A stretch of 34,111 nt of DNA from Salaquimonas sp. (lineage in GTDB: Bacteria; Pseudomonadota; Alphaproteobacteria; Rhizobiales; Rhizobiaceae). A program made the translations under genes and the position numbers. The notes below the pieces were generated by a model. That model searched no databases, had not been told where the DNA came from, and worked only from the letters and a program-made list of their open reading frames with translations. Each line of letters begins with the position of its first letter. The stretch's first letter is position 1. Location of the stretch: assembly GCA_022340185.1 (NCBI GenBank), contig JAJDOK010000105.1, forward strand, positions 1 through 34,111, read 5' to 3'. Below, in pieces: positions 24,378 through 32,214 of this stretch.

Positions 24378-25169
24378 GTGATTGCCCTTCGTTCCCTGCT
24401 GTTCATTCTGGCCTTCTATTCTGCGACCCTGATCCAGATGATCTTCTGGACGCCGGTCTTCTTCTTCCTGCCGCGAAAATTCGCCTGGCATATTCCCCGC
24501 CTGTGGGCGAAATCACTGCTCGTGCTGCAGCACTGGATCATCGGTTCGCGCTATGAATTCCGCGGTCTTGAGAACATTCCCAGGGATCGCCCCTTCATCG
24601 TCGCCGCCAAGCACCAGTCATCCTGGGAGACCTATACCGGCCTGCTGTTCCTCGACGACCCGAGCTACATCCTCAAGCGCGAGCTTATGTTCATTCCATT
24701 GTTTGGCTGGTACGCCGCAAAGATGCGCGTGGTGCCGGTCAATCGCGGCCGGCGCGGCGCCGCACTTGCCGACATGGCGGCGAGATCACGCGAGCAATAT
24801 CACCAAGGCCGCAAGATCATCATCTATCCCGAAGGGACGCGTACAACTGCGGGCGAGGTCCCACATTACAAATACGGCATCACCCATCTCTACCGTGAAC
24901 TCGACGCGACCATCCTGCCTGTCGCCGTCAATTCCGGCCTGTTCTGGCCGCGCAAATCCTTCCGCATCTATCCCGGCACCATCACCATGGAATTCCTGCC
25001 GGTGATCGAGCCGGGGCTCGGCAGGGAAGCCTTTGCCGAGGAATTGCAAAACCGTATCGAAGGCGCCACCACGCGCCTGATCGCCGAGATCGCCTCGGGA
25101 AACAACCCGCCGCCGCTAGCACGCAAGCTCGCCGCAAATCGCACTGAGCCCACTGAAGCGTCAGCCTGA
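24378..25169 (+). CDS. plsC: 1-acyl-sn-glycerol-3-phosphate acyltransferase (PlsC-like)
   Basis: A 263-residue membrane acyltransferase that converts lysophosphatidate to phosphatidate. The N-terminal helix (5-31) anchors the domain. Motif I reads H79-QSSWE84, a H-x4-E variant of the usual H-x4-D, within KHQSSWETY. Motif II is KRELMFIPLFGWYA, motif III is YPEGTR (150-155) and motif IV TILPVAVNSGLFWP. Start is GTG 24378. The 3' end overlaps the convergent gamma-glutamylcyclotransferase gene by 9 bases, with the two stops inside the shared segment TCAGCCTGA. Confidence 0.9.
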   Translation: MIALRSLLFILAFYSATLIQMIFWTPVFFFLPRKFAWHIPRLWAKSLLVLQHWIIGSRYEFRGLENIPRDRPFIVAAKHQSSWETYTGLLFLDDPSYILKRELMFIPLFGWYAAKMRVVPVNRGRRGAALADMAARSREQYHQGRKIIIYPEGTRTTAGEVPHYKYGITHLYRELDATILPVAVNSGLFWPRKSFRIYPGTITMEFLPVIEPGLGREAFAEELQNRIEGATTRLIAEIASGNNPPPLARKLAANRTEPTEASA

Positions 25170-25697
25170 GCGTTTCGGCGCCGGATCGAGGTAATGCGCG
25201 ACGGCCTCCAGATGCGGATCGTGAATGCCCTCCTCGCGCAGATGGGCAAGCGTGTTGGCGACATAATCGATATTGGCACCCGATCGGCCGACGCCGCGCC
25301 GCACGATGGCTGCGATTTTCTCATCACCCATGCGTCCGGCATATTGCTCATGGCTTCGGTCGACGACATAGGCCAGCGCCTCTTGCCTTTCGCCATTGTC
25401 GAACCGCACCATGCGTCTCGTTTCCAGATAGACATGGGTGACCAGTTCGCGTTCGCGCAGATAGGCGAGCACATTTTCGCTGTCGCGCCCGGCGACCTCG
25501 AAGGCAACTCCCCGGCACGAGCCGCCCCGGTCGAGACCCAGCACCAGACCGGGCGTCTCCTGCGTACCGCGATGCACCCAGGAATGGACGCATAGTGCAC
25601 GATGCGCGCCGTAAAGCACGGCCGAACGGCGCGATGCCGCGTCAAAGCCCGGATTCCACATCAGCGAACCGTAGCCGAATACCCAGAAATTCCGCAT
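25161..25697 (-). CDS. ChaC-like gamma-glutamylcyclotransferase
   Basis: A 178-residue protein of the ChaC branch of gamma-glutamylcyclotransferases, expected to split glutathione to 5-oxoproline and Cys-Gly. The substrate loop FGYGSLMWNPGFD (7-19) is clear, as are RALCVHSWVHRGT (33-45), PGLVLGLDRGGSCRGVAFEV, and YLRERELVTHVY (79-90), whose central glutamate is the likely catalytic acid. The C-terminal HLREEGIHDPHLEAVAHYLDPA is conserved. Length is typical. It is divergent from the DUF2125 gene (44-base gap) and overlaps plsC by 9 bases at its 3' end. With GST and gloB it makes three glutathione-linked genes in the window. Confidence 0.92.
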   Translation of the reverse strand: MRNFWVFGYGSLMWNPGFDAASRRSAVLYGAHRALCVHSWVHRGTQETPGLVLGLDRGGSCRGVAFEVAGRDSENVLAYLRERELVTHVYLETRRMVRFDNGERQEALAYVVDRSHEQYAGRMGDEKIAAIVRRGVGRSGANIDYVANTLAHLREEGIHDPHLEAVAHYLDPAPKRSG

Positions 25698-25741
25698 GAA
25701 GACCGTTATCGTGGCATAAGGGGGCGAGAGAACACGGTAAG

Positions 25742-26815
25742 ATGGCAGCCTCTATCATGACCCGCATTGCGACGCAAAACCCGCCGCGCAAATCCCGATC
25801 CTGGTTCCTGAGGATAACGGGTCCGCTGCTCGTCATCGCGGCACTCGGGTTCGGCTGGAATTACGCCTGGCACAAGGGCGCGCAAGTACTCGACGAGAAG
25901 GTCAGCCACCTCATCCGCAATTCCAACGACGCAGGCAGGGAAATCGAATGCACCGACCGCCGCATCGAAGGCTTTCCCTTCCGCGTTGGCGTGTTCTGCA
26001 ATTCGGTCTCCCTTTATGCCGTCCGCCAGGGCATCAGACTGAACGCGGGAGCGTTCCGCTCGGCCGCGCAATTCTATGCGCCGGGCAAGCTGGTTGGCGA
26101 GATGGACGGGCCGCTGATCGCCTCGGCCGATTCCGGCGACACCTACACCGCGGACTGGTCAAGCCTGCGCGCCAGTGCCCGTGTCGGCCTGGACGGGCCG
26201 CATCGCATCTCGTTCGAGGCGAAGAAACTGAACCTTTCCACCCGCGCCGCCGACGCCACGGAACGTTTCACGGCGAAAGTCGATGGCGGCGAACTCCATC
26301 TGCGTCCGACCCCGGGCGAAGACCACGCCAATGCCGTCGATCTCGCCTTCCTGCTCGACAGGCTGGAATTCGTTTCCGAAGCCGGGTTTGCCTATCCCGC
26401 TTTCGCCCTCTCCGCCGATCTGCGCCTTGATGGCATGCGCGATGAATTGCGCCCCGGCTTCAACCTGCTCGACCACCTGCGCGCGAAAGGCATTTCGGGT
26501 GAAATCCGTCGCGCGCAGTTCCTGCCGATCAAGGGCGGCAGTGTCATCGTTTCGGGCACATTCGCCGTCACGCCTGCCGGCCGTCTCAGCGCCACACTCG
26601 ATGTCTCGAGCACCGAAACGGACGCAATCGCCCGATTTCTCGTCGGTGCATTCCCCGAACAGGCGGAGATCTGGCAGCAGCTCGAACAGGCGGTCGCGCT
26701 GCTGGCCAGTGCCGACAAATCCGGTTCGGGCGCGCGCAAACTGACGATCGAAATCGATGACGGCGACGTCCTTGTCGGTCCGATTACGGTGGCCGAGATA
26801 CCGCCTTTATTCTGA
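25742..26815 (+). CDS. DUF2125 family protein
   Basis: A 357-residue protein of the DUF2125 family, common in alphaproteobacteria and functionally uncharacterised. One N-terminal membrane helix (about 24-42) suggests an anchored or exported protein. The conserved opening REIECTDRRIEGFPFRVGVFC (about 66-86) contains two cysteines that may pair in the periplasm. The rest is predicted beta-rich. ATG 25742 is preceded by GGTAAG; ATG 25757 is also in frame. The 3' end overlaps the convergent tyrC gene by 9 bases. The order plsC, GGCT, DUF2125, tyrC, hisC recurs in rhizobia as far as I recall. Confidence 0.85.
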   Translation: MAASIMTRIATQNPPRKSRSWFLRITGPLLVIAALGFGWNYAWHKGAQVLDEKVSHLIRNSNDAGREIECTDRRIEGFPFRVGVFCNSVSLYAVRQGIRLNAGAFRSAAQFYAPGKLVGEMDGPLIASADSGDTYTADWSSLRASARVGLDGPHRISFEAKKLNLSTRAADATERFTAKVDGGELHLRPTPGEDHANAVDLAFLLDRLEFVSEAGFAYPAFALSADLRLDGMRDELRPGFNLLDHLRAKGISGEIRRAQFLPIKGGSVIVSGTFAVTPAGRLSATLDVSSTETDAIARFLVGAFPEQAEIWQQLEQAVALLASADKSGSGARKLTIEIDDGDVLVGPITVAEIPPLF

Positions 26816-27757
26816 CGGTTCTTGCGCCTTTGCCCTCGGCGCAACGCCGCCACGGCCAAAATTCGGCGCATCGCTTTCCTGGCCGATATCAATGATCGAG
26901 CGGCGAATGGCACGGGTGCGCGTGAACAGGTCGAACAGTGCCTCGCCATCGCCCCAGCGGATTGCCCGCTGCAATGCGCTCAGATCTTCCGAAAAGCGCC
27001 CCAGCGTCTCCAGCACCGCTTCCTTGTTGTGCAGGAACACGTCACGCCACATGGTCGGGTCGGATGCGGCAATGCGGGTGAAGTCGCGGAAGCCGCCGGC
27101 GGAGAACTTGATGACTTCCGACTGGGTGACGCTTTCCAGATCGTCGGCGGTGCCGACAATATTGTAGGCGATCAGGTGCGGCAGGTGCGAGGTCATCGCC
27201 AGCACCAGATCGTGGTGCTCCGCCGACATGATCTCCACGTCCGAGCCGCAGGCTTCCCAGAAACGCTTGACCGCCTCGACAGCCGCTGCATCGGTGCCGG
27301 GCTCCGGCGTCAGGATACACCAGCGATTCTCGAAAAGCGTCGCGAAACCGGCATCGGGACCGGAGAATTCCGTGCCAGCCACCGGGTGCGCCGGCACTAG
27401 ATGAACGCCTTCGGGCAGATGCGGCCTGATCTGGCGGACGACGGAAGTCTTGACTGAACCGACATCGGACAGGATGGCGCCTTTTTTCAGTGACCCGGCG
27501 ATCGCCTTTGTCAGTTCGCCGACGACGCCGACCGGCGTGCACAAGATGACATAGTCGGCATCCTTGACCGCGTCGGCCGGGTTGGTGTGGTAGCTGTCGC
27601 CGAGGCCAAGCTCTTCGGCCTGCTTGAGCGTCTTTTCGCTGCGTGACGAGATCGCGATCGTATCGGCGAGCTTCTTGACCCGCATGACATGCGCCAGCGA
27701 GGACCCGATGAGGCCGATGCCGATCAGCGCAACCCTGTTGAAATGCACTTCGCTCAT
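26807..27757 (-). CDS. tyrC: prephenate/arogenate dehydrogenase (cyclohexadienyl dehydrogenase)
   Basis: A 316-residue NAD(P)-dependent enzyme of tyrosine synthesis. The Rossmann motif GIGLIGSS is at about 13-20, followed by ISSRSEKTLKQAEELGLG. LCTPVG, DVGSVKTSVV and the catalytic HPVAGTEFSGPDAG (with the histidine that contacts the hydroxyl) come next, then TSHLPHLIAYNIV and SAGGFRDFTRIAASDPTMWRDVFLHNKEAVL. No ACT or chorismate-mutase domain is fused. The ATG at 27757 shares its A with the hisC stop (TGATG), a one-base overlap that suggests coupled translation. Prephenate versus arogenate preference cannot be read from sequence. Confidence 0.93.
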   Translation of the reverse strand: MSEVHFNRVALIGIGLIGSSLAHVMRVKKLADTIAISSRSEKTLKQAEELGLGDSYHTNPADAVKDADYVILCTPVGVVGELTKAIAGSLKKGAILSDVGSVKTSVVRQIRPHLPEGVHLVPAHPVAGTEFSGPDAGFATLFENRWCILTPEPGTDAAAVEAVKRFWEACGSDVEIMSAEHHDLVLAMTSHLPHLIAYNIVGTADDLESVTQSEVIKFSAGGFRDFTRIAASDPTMWRDVFLHNKEAVLETLGRFSEDLSALQRAIRWGDGEALFDLFTRTRAIRRSIIDIGQESDAPNFGRGGVAPRAKAQEPSE

Positions 27758-28863
27758 CACGCCTTGCCCAAAAACTCTTTAAGCGATTCGACAACACCGC
27801 GATTGGCCTCTTTCGAGCCGATCGTCATGCGCAGCGCATTGGGCAGGCCATAGGCTGCGACCTGGCGCAGCACATAGCCGCGATTGACGAGGAAGGTGTC
27901 GGCGTCGCCCGCCCGCTTGCCGTCCTCGTCGGGGAAATGGATCAGAATGAAATTGCCGGCAGAAGGCGTCACCTGCAGGCCCAGTTCACGAATCGCTTCG
28001 CTCGTCCATGTAAGCCATTCCTCATTGTGTGCGATCGACGCCTCGACATGGTCGCGGTCGCGGATCGCCGCCGTGCCGGCCGCAAGCGCTGCTGCATTGA
28101 CGTTGAATGGTCCGCGCGTCCGGTTGAGCGCATCGATGACATGCGCCGGCCCGTAGCACCAGCCGATGCGCAGTGCCGCCAGCCCGAAAATCTTCGAGAA
28201 AGTGCGCGTCATCACCACATTGCGCGACGAGGATACGAGTTCGATCCCCGCCTCGTAATCGTTGCGTCGAACATATTCCGCATAGGCCGCATCGAGCACC
28301 AGCAACACTTTTTCGGGCAGGCCGGCATGCAGCCGCCGCACTTCCTCGAACGGCAGATAGGTTCCGGTCGGATTGTTCGGATTTGCCAGGAAGACAACCT
28401 TCGTCTTCGCGTTCACGCACGCCAGCATCGCGTCGACATCGACGGTAAAATCCTTTTCCGGCACGACGACGGGCGTGGCGCCCGACGCCAGCGTGTCGAT
28501 GCGGTAGACGAGAAAGGCATGTTCGGAGAACACCGCCTCGTCGCCGTCATTGAGATAGGTGTGGGCGATCAGGCTCAGAATATCGTCCGAACCGTTGCCA
28601 CAAAGGATATTGGCCGGGTTGAGGCCATGCACCGCACCGATCGCCTCGCGCAGCTCGCTCGATGCGCCGTCGGGATAATCCTCCAGCTTCCCGGCGACAG
28701 CGAGATAGGCCTGTTTCGCCTTCTCGCTGGGGCCCAGCGGACTTTCATTGGAGGACAGCTTGTGGAGCTTGACGCCCGGCACCGCCTTGGAGCGCCCCGG
28801 GACATAGGCCGCGATCTTCATCACCCCGGCGCGGGGCTGCGGTATCGACTCTTCATTGCTCAT
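27757..28863 (-). CDS. hisC: histidinol-phosphate / aromatic aminotransferase
   Basis: A 368-residue fold-type I PLP enzyme. The substrate motif [11 protein letters not shown] (36-46), CGNGSDDIL (88-96), NPNNPTG (161-167), DAAYAEYV (191-198) and the PLP lysine K224 in [17 protein letters not shown] are all visible, with TIGSKEAN near the end. It transaminates imidazole-acetol phosphate to histidinol phosphate. Its coupling to tyrC suggests it also serves tyrosine and phenylalanine synthesis, as known for some HisC enzymes. The start is ATG 28863, giving [17 protein letters not shown]; no clear Shine-Dalgarno precedes it. The upstream gap contains a repeat-like element. Confidence 0.93.
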   Translation of the reverse strand: MSNEESIPQPRAGVMKIAAYVPGRSKAVPGVKLHKLSSNESPLGPSEKAKQAYLAVAGKLEDYPDGASSELREAIGAVHGLNPANILCGNGSDDILSLIAHTYLNDGDEAVFSEHAFLVYRIDTLASGATPVVVPEKDFTVDVDAMLACVNAKTKVVFLANPNNPTGTYLPFEEVRRLHAGLPEKVLLVLDAAYAEYVRRNDYEAGIELVSSSRNVVMTRTFSKIFGLAALRIGWCYGPAHVIDALNRTRGPFNVNAAALAAGTAAIRDRDHVEASIAHNEEWLTWTSEAIRELGLQVTPSAGNFILIHFPDEDGKRAGDADTFLVNRGYVLRQVAAYGLPNALRMTIGSKEANRGVVESLKEFLGKA

Positions 28864-28925
28864 GACACGGAATTCCCGACAGCACGCTTGCCCGGCGAAC
28901 ATCAAAAACCGCCGGTGCGCCACCT

Positions 28926-28960
28926 TCTAGAGCGGCTCAAAACCAAATGAAACCATTTTT
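28926..28960. repeat. rhizobial-type intergenic repeat upstream of hisC
   Basis: Read on the minus strand the segment runs from GGTTTCATTTGG through TTTTGAGCCGC to TCTAGAAGG. It contains a TCTAGA palindrome and near-repeated AAAACC/GAAACC blocks. Strings of this kind recur between genes in rhizobial genomes, to my recollection, and produce spurious short frames ending VSFGFEPL. It lies between the methyltransferase stop (28968) and the hisC start (28863), where a hisC promoter would be expected. Only one copy is in this window. Confidence 0.45.
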
Positions 28961-28967
28961 CCGGCTA

Positions 28968-29735
28968 TCAGGACCGGGACTCCAGTCGATATTGGGACTG
29001 TCGGCCGGCCCGCACCGAACCTTGCGGCGCCAGCACCGGCACGAAAACACGCTGGCGCGCACGCGCATCTGCCGGCAGGCCCTGATAGAGCTGCTTGGTG
29101 GCCTCCACCATGATGACGCCGGAAAAGGCCGGCCACAGCCGCTTGCCGATCCGCTCGAAACCCCGGTAGAGGCGAATGGCGGCCGCCCTGCGCACCGGCG
29201 GAAAATGCAGCGCGTCGAACCAGTTGACTGGCGACAGCATGGCGTCACGCAGCAATATGGCGAGCTGGCCGCGGCTGAACGGCCTGCCCGTGCCGAACGG
29301 CGTATGTTCGAAGCGTGCCCACAATCCGCGCCGATTCGGCACGACGATCAGCAGTTTGCCGCCCGGCGTCAGTACCCGCCAGGCTTCCTTCAAGGCTGCA
29401 GCAGGGCTTTCGGAATGTTCCAGCAGATGCACCATTAGCAGCCGGTCGATAGAGGAATCGGGCAGCGGTAATTGCTCGGAGAAGACGAGCGCGGCAGCCG
29501 ACGGCCCGCCTGCCGGCCACTCGATTGCACCCTGGGCCGCCGGCATTAGCGCGATGACCCGTTCGGCTCCCTCCCGGTAGCGGTCGAGCCAGGGCACCGG
29601 ATAGCCGAGCCCCGCAATGCGCTCGCCTTGCGCGTCCGGCCAGATCGTCGTGATCGCGTTGCCGAGCGAAATCCGCACCGCACGCCCGAGCGGCATGCCG
29701 TAGAATTCCCTCAGATCGAGCACATCGACATACAT
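28968..29735 (-). CDS. class I SAM-dependent methyltransferase
   Basis: A 255-residue protein with a Methyltransf_11-like core. The region SIDRLLMVHLLEHSESPAAALKEAW (about 94-118) and RVLTPGGKLLIVVPNRRGLWARFE (about 119-142) are motifs post-I to III. The N-terminal glycine motif is degenerate (AGLGYPVPWLD). The C-terminal part is basic. The start chosen is ATG 29735; the upstream frame to 29777 is less likely, and neither start has a good Shine-Dalgarno. It is divergent from gloB (about 100-base gap) and upstream of hisC. Its substrate is unknown; divergent gloB-methyltransferase pairs are frequent in alphaproteobacteria. Confidence 0.85.
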   Translation of the reverse strand: MYVDVLDLREFYGMPLGRAVRISLGNAITTIWPDAQGERIAGLGYPVPWLDRYREGAERVIALMPAAQGAIEWPAGGPSAAALVFSEQLPLPDSSIDRLLMVHLLEHSESPAAALKEAWRVLTPGGKLLIVVPNRRGLWARFEHTPFGTGRPFSRGQLAILLRDAMLSPVNWFDALHFPPVRRAAAIRLYRGFERIGKRLWPAFSGVIMVEATKQLYQGLPADARARQRVFVPVLAPQGSVRAGRQSQYRLESRS

Positions 29736-29780
29736 GGCGCTTTTTCTAGCACGCGGGCCTTTCCGTTTCGTAGTCAAGAA

Positions 29781-29808
29781 TTGACGATCACATGACCCCC
29801 TCTATGAT
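29781..29808 (+). promoter_or_regulatory. sigma-70 promoter of gloB
   Basis: TTGACG (29781-29786) and TATGAT (29803-29808) are separated by 16 nt. Each hexamer matches the sigma-70 consensus at five of six positions. Transcription would begin near 29815, just before the Shine-Dalgarno GGAGG (29821-29825), giving a very short leader. This is the cleanest promoter-like pair I found in the window. Confidence 0.65.
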
Positions 29809-29835
29809 GCCCGCAAAACAGGAGGCTTTTTGTCG

Positions 29836-30600
29836 ATGAGTGATTTGCAGTTCCACCAATTCCCCTGCCTGAACGACAATTACGGCGTGCTGGTCCACGA
29901 CCCGGTAGGCGGCGAGACCTTTTCGGTCGATGCCCCGGAAGCCGATGCCGTGCTGAAAGCTTTAAGGGACACGGGCTGGAAGCTGACCCATATCCTCGTC
30001 ACCCATCATCATGACGACCACATCCAGGGCATCGCGAGGGTCAAGGCCGAGACCGGCGCGATGGTCATCGGACCGGCCAGTCCGTCAATCGCCGATCTCG
30101 ACCGTACCGTCGCCGAAGGCGACACGATCGATCTCGTCGGCGAAGAAATTCAGGTCATCGCCACGCCGGGCCACACCCTCGACATGCTCAACTACTACCT
30201 GCCGAAATCCAGCGCCGTCTTCGCCGGCGACACGCTGTTCGCCATGGGCTGCGGCCGCGTCTTCGAGGGCACGCCGGCGATGATGTGGGATTCGTTGAAA
30301 AAACTGATGGCCCTGCCGCCGGAGACGAAAGTCTATTGCGGCCACGAATATACGCTCGCCAATGCCAAGTTCTCCATGACGGTCGACGGCACCAATCCCG
30401 ATCTCATTGCCCGTCTTGCCGAGGTCGAGGCGCTGCGCGCCGCCGGCAAGCCGACCCTGCCGACCACAATGGGTCTGGAACTGAAGACCAATCCCTTTCT
30501 GCGTGCCGCCGACGCGACAATCCGCACCAATCTCGGCATGCAGAGCGCCAGCGACGCGCAAGTCTTCACCGAAATCCGCGGACGCAAGGATCGGGGCTAG
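29836..30600 (+). CDS. gloB: hydroxyacylglutathione hydrolase (glyoxalase II)
   Basis: A 254-residue metallo-beta-lactamase-fold enzyme that hydrolyses S-D-lactoylglutathione to lactate and glutathione, the second step of methylglyoxal detoxification. The metal motif T56-HHHDD-H62 provides H57, H59, D61 and H62; TPGHTLD supplies the next histidine, FAGDTLFAMGCGRVFEGTP the bridging aspartate, and YCGHEYTLAN the last one. The C-terminal substrate domain ends TEIRGRKDRG. GGAGG (29821-29825) serves either ATG 29836 (10 nt) or TTG 29830 (4 nt); ATG is taken. A palindromic repeat begins right after the stop. Confidence 0.95.
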   Translation: MSDLQFHQFPCLNDNYGVLVHDPVGGETFSVDAPEADAVLKALRDTGWKLTHILVTHHHDDHIQGIARVKAETGAMVIGPASPSIADLDRTVAEGDTIDLVGEEIQVIATPGHTLDMLNYYLPKSSAVFAGDTLFAMGCGRVFEGTPAMMWDSLKKLMALPPETKVYCGHEYTLANAKFSMTVDGTNPDLIARLAEVEALRAAGKPTLPTTMGLELKTNPFLRAADATIRTNLGMQSASDAQVFTEIRGRKDRG

Positions 30601-30642
30601 CAAATCCAGGAAAAGTGGATACCGGTTTTCCGTCTGGATTTG
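30601..30642. repeat. REP-like palindromic element after gloB
   Basis: CAAATCCAG (30601-30609) pairs with CTGGATTTG (30634-30642), and inside them GAAAA (30610-30614) pairs with TTTTC (30626-30630). The core GGAAAAGTGGATACCGG followed by TTTTCC is a form I recall as highly repeated between genes in rhizobia and Brucella relatives. It starts immediately after the gloB stop and lies between two converging genes, so it could act as a bidirectional transcript-end hairpin. Confidence 0.65.
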
Positions 30643-30682
30643 CGCAAATCAACAAACCGGTGAAATCGCAACAAATCCGACG

Positions 30683-31315
30683 CTACCGTAACAGATATGC
30701 AGCGCCGATCAGCGCCTGGCCGATGAAATAGGCGTACCAGATGAACCAGCTTCTCCAGCGCCGGGTTTTGGCGCCTTCCATCGGCGGGAAGGTCTCGAAA
30801 GCGAGTGCAATGTCGGAGGCCATGAACAGCACCACGCCGGCAAGCAGCACCGGATCGGGACCGCGCGCGAGCGCCGATACCGCCATGACCGCGATGATTG
30901 CGGTGTAGACCGCCACCGGCCATTTCATCGCTCCGAGCCTGTCGCGCAGCCGCCGGAACACGCCGAGTGCGATCGCAAACACGATCACCGCGCCGGCGAG
31001 GAAAGTCGGCCCCGCGCTCCACACCGGGTCCTGACCGAGGAAGAACAGCCGCGCATAGGCCAGATGCGCCACAAGGAACAAGATGAGCCCGGCGAGGAAG
31101 AATTTCTCGCCGGCAAAGGCGAGACACCAGTCGCCGAGCGCCGACAGTGCAAAGCCCGCCACCAGCAGCCATGGCGCGTCCATGAGCCACGCCGCGATCG
31201 CCAGCAGGGCAAGCGGTAAGGTCTTGGCCACAGCCCGCGTGAGGCTCTGCTCGCGTTCGAGAAAGATGCCGTAGGCGAGGCCGAAGAGGACCGCTGCTCC
31301 ATAGACCATATTCAT
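30683..31315 (-). CDS. lysoplasmalogenase (YhhN/TMEM86 family)
   Basis: A 210-residue polytopic membrane protein of the YhhN family, whose characterised members cleave the vinyl-ether bond of lysoplasmalogens. About seven to eight helices are visible. Family residues include ALGDWCLAF near residue 60-68 and, late in the chain, LFMASDIALAFETF with its conserved Ser-Asp, then FIWYAYFIGQALIGAAYL. ATG 31315 overlaps the upstream EamA stop as ATGA, indicating coupled translation. The longer frame to 31741 is a shadow within the EamA gene. Whether this organism makes plasmalogens is not known, so the true substrate may differ. Confidence 0.9.
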   Translation of the reverse strand: MNMVYGAAVLFGLAYGIFLEREQSLTRAVAKTLPLALLAIAAWLMDAPWLLVAGFALSALGDWCLAFAGEKFFLAGLILFLVAHLAYARLFFLGQDPVWSAGPTFLAGAVIVFAIALGVFRRLRDRLGAMKWPVAVYTAIIAVMAVSALARGPDPVLLAGVVLFMASDIALAFETFPPMEGAKTRRWRSWFIWYAYFIGQALIGAAYLLR

Positions 31316-32175
31316 AACGCCCTCCCGAACAGCCGCCCCGAGGCGGTGAGCGCACCGAGCGTAATGAGCAATGCCGCCGCCGCCAACTGCCATGTAGCTG
31401 GCGCGATACCCGCCGCCACCAGTATGAAGGTCGAGATCAGCGGCGCCAGATAGGCCGCCGTTCCGAGCAACTGGATATTGCCGTGCTTGACGCCGTAATC
31501 CCAGATATAGAAGGCAAGCCCCACCGGCATCAACCCGAGACCGGCGACAGCCAGCCATTGCATGCCGTTGGCCGGCCAGACGGTTGTCTCGAAGATCAGA
31601 TGGCAGATGAGGCTGAGCGCCGCCGTCACGAGACAATAGATCGCCACGGCATCGCTGGACGCACTTTTGAGCGAGCGCGACAGGATCGAATAGGACGACC
31701 AGATCAGCGCGCAGGCGAGCGCGGAACCGTAGCCGAGCCATGAACCGCTAAAACCAAGCGATTCCGCTTTGCCGGTGACGAGCAGCACCACGCCTGTAAA
31801 GCCGCAGGCGACCCCAGCCAGATGGAACCATCTGAGCTTTTCGCCCGGCAGCAGCGCCGAGCCGACAACGATCAGCATCGGCCACAGATAGGCAATAAGA
31901 CTGGCCTCTGCCACAGGCGCGTTACGAAGCGCGGTGTAATAGAAAAAATGGTAGCCGAACAGACCGGCAATCCCGACCGCCCATACCCTTGCCGGCAGTT
32001 TCAGCCGCTGCTTCACACCTTCGCGGAATGGCCAGCTCGCCACGCCGAGCAATCCGCCGATCAGAAAGGTCATGGCGAGCAGTTGAAACGGCGGCACGTG
32101 ACCGCTCGCCGCCGTGAACAGTGCCAGCAGCGCCCACATGCAGATGGCAAGGAACCCGGCAAGGGTGGGGTTCAT
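31312..32175 (-). CDS. EamA-family (DMT superfamily) transporter
   Basis: A 287-residue inner-membrane exporter with ten helices in two EamA repeats. The first repeat holds YYTALRNAPVAEASLIAYLWPMLIVVGSALL (about 79-109), the second YIWDYGVKHGNIQLLGTAAYLAPLISTFILV (about 223-253), each with the conserved helix-4 pattern. Relatives such as YddG export aromatic amino acids or metabolites; the substrate here is not predictable. ATG 32175 is chosen because GAGGGTG lies upstream; the in-frame ATG at 32199 is less well placed. The stop overlaps the lysoplasmalogenase start by four bases (ATGA). Confidence 0.92.
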   Translation of the reverse strand: MNPTLAGFLAICMWALLALFTAASGHVPPFQLLAMTFLIGGLLGVASWPFREGVKQRLKLPARVWAVGIAGLFGYHFFYYTALRNAPVAEASLIAYLWPMLIVVGSALLPGEKLRWFHLAGVACGFTGVVLLVTGKAESLGFSGSWLGYGSALACALIWSSYSILSRSLKSASSDAVAIYCLVTAALSLICHLIFETTVWPANGMQWLAVAGLGLMPVGLAFYIWDYGVKHGNIQLLGTAAYLAPLISTFILVAAGIAPATWQLAAAALLITLGALTASGRLFGRAL

Positions 32176-32214
32176 GTCACCCTCACCACCTGTCCGCACA
32201 GGGAAACGGGCATT

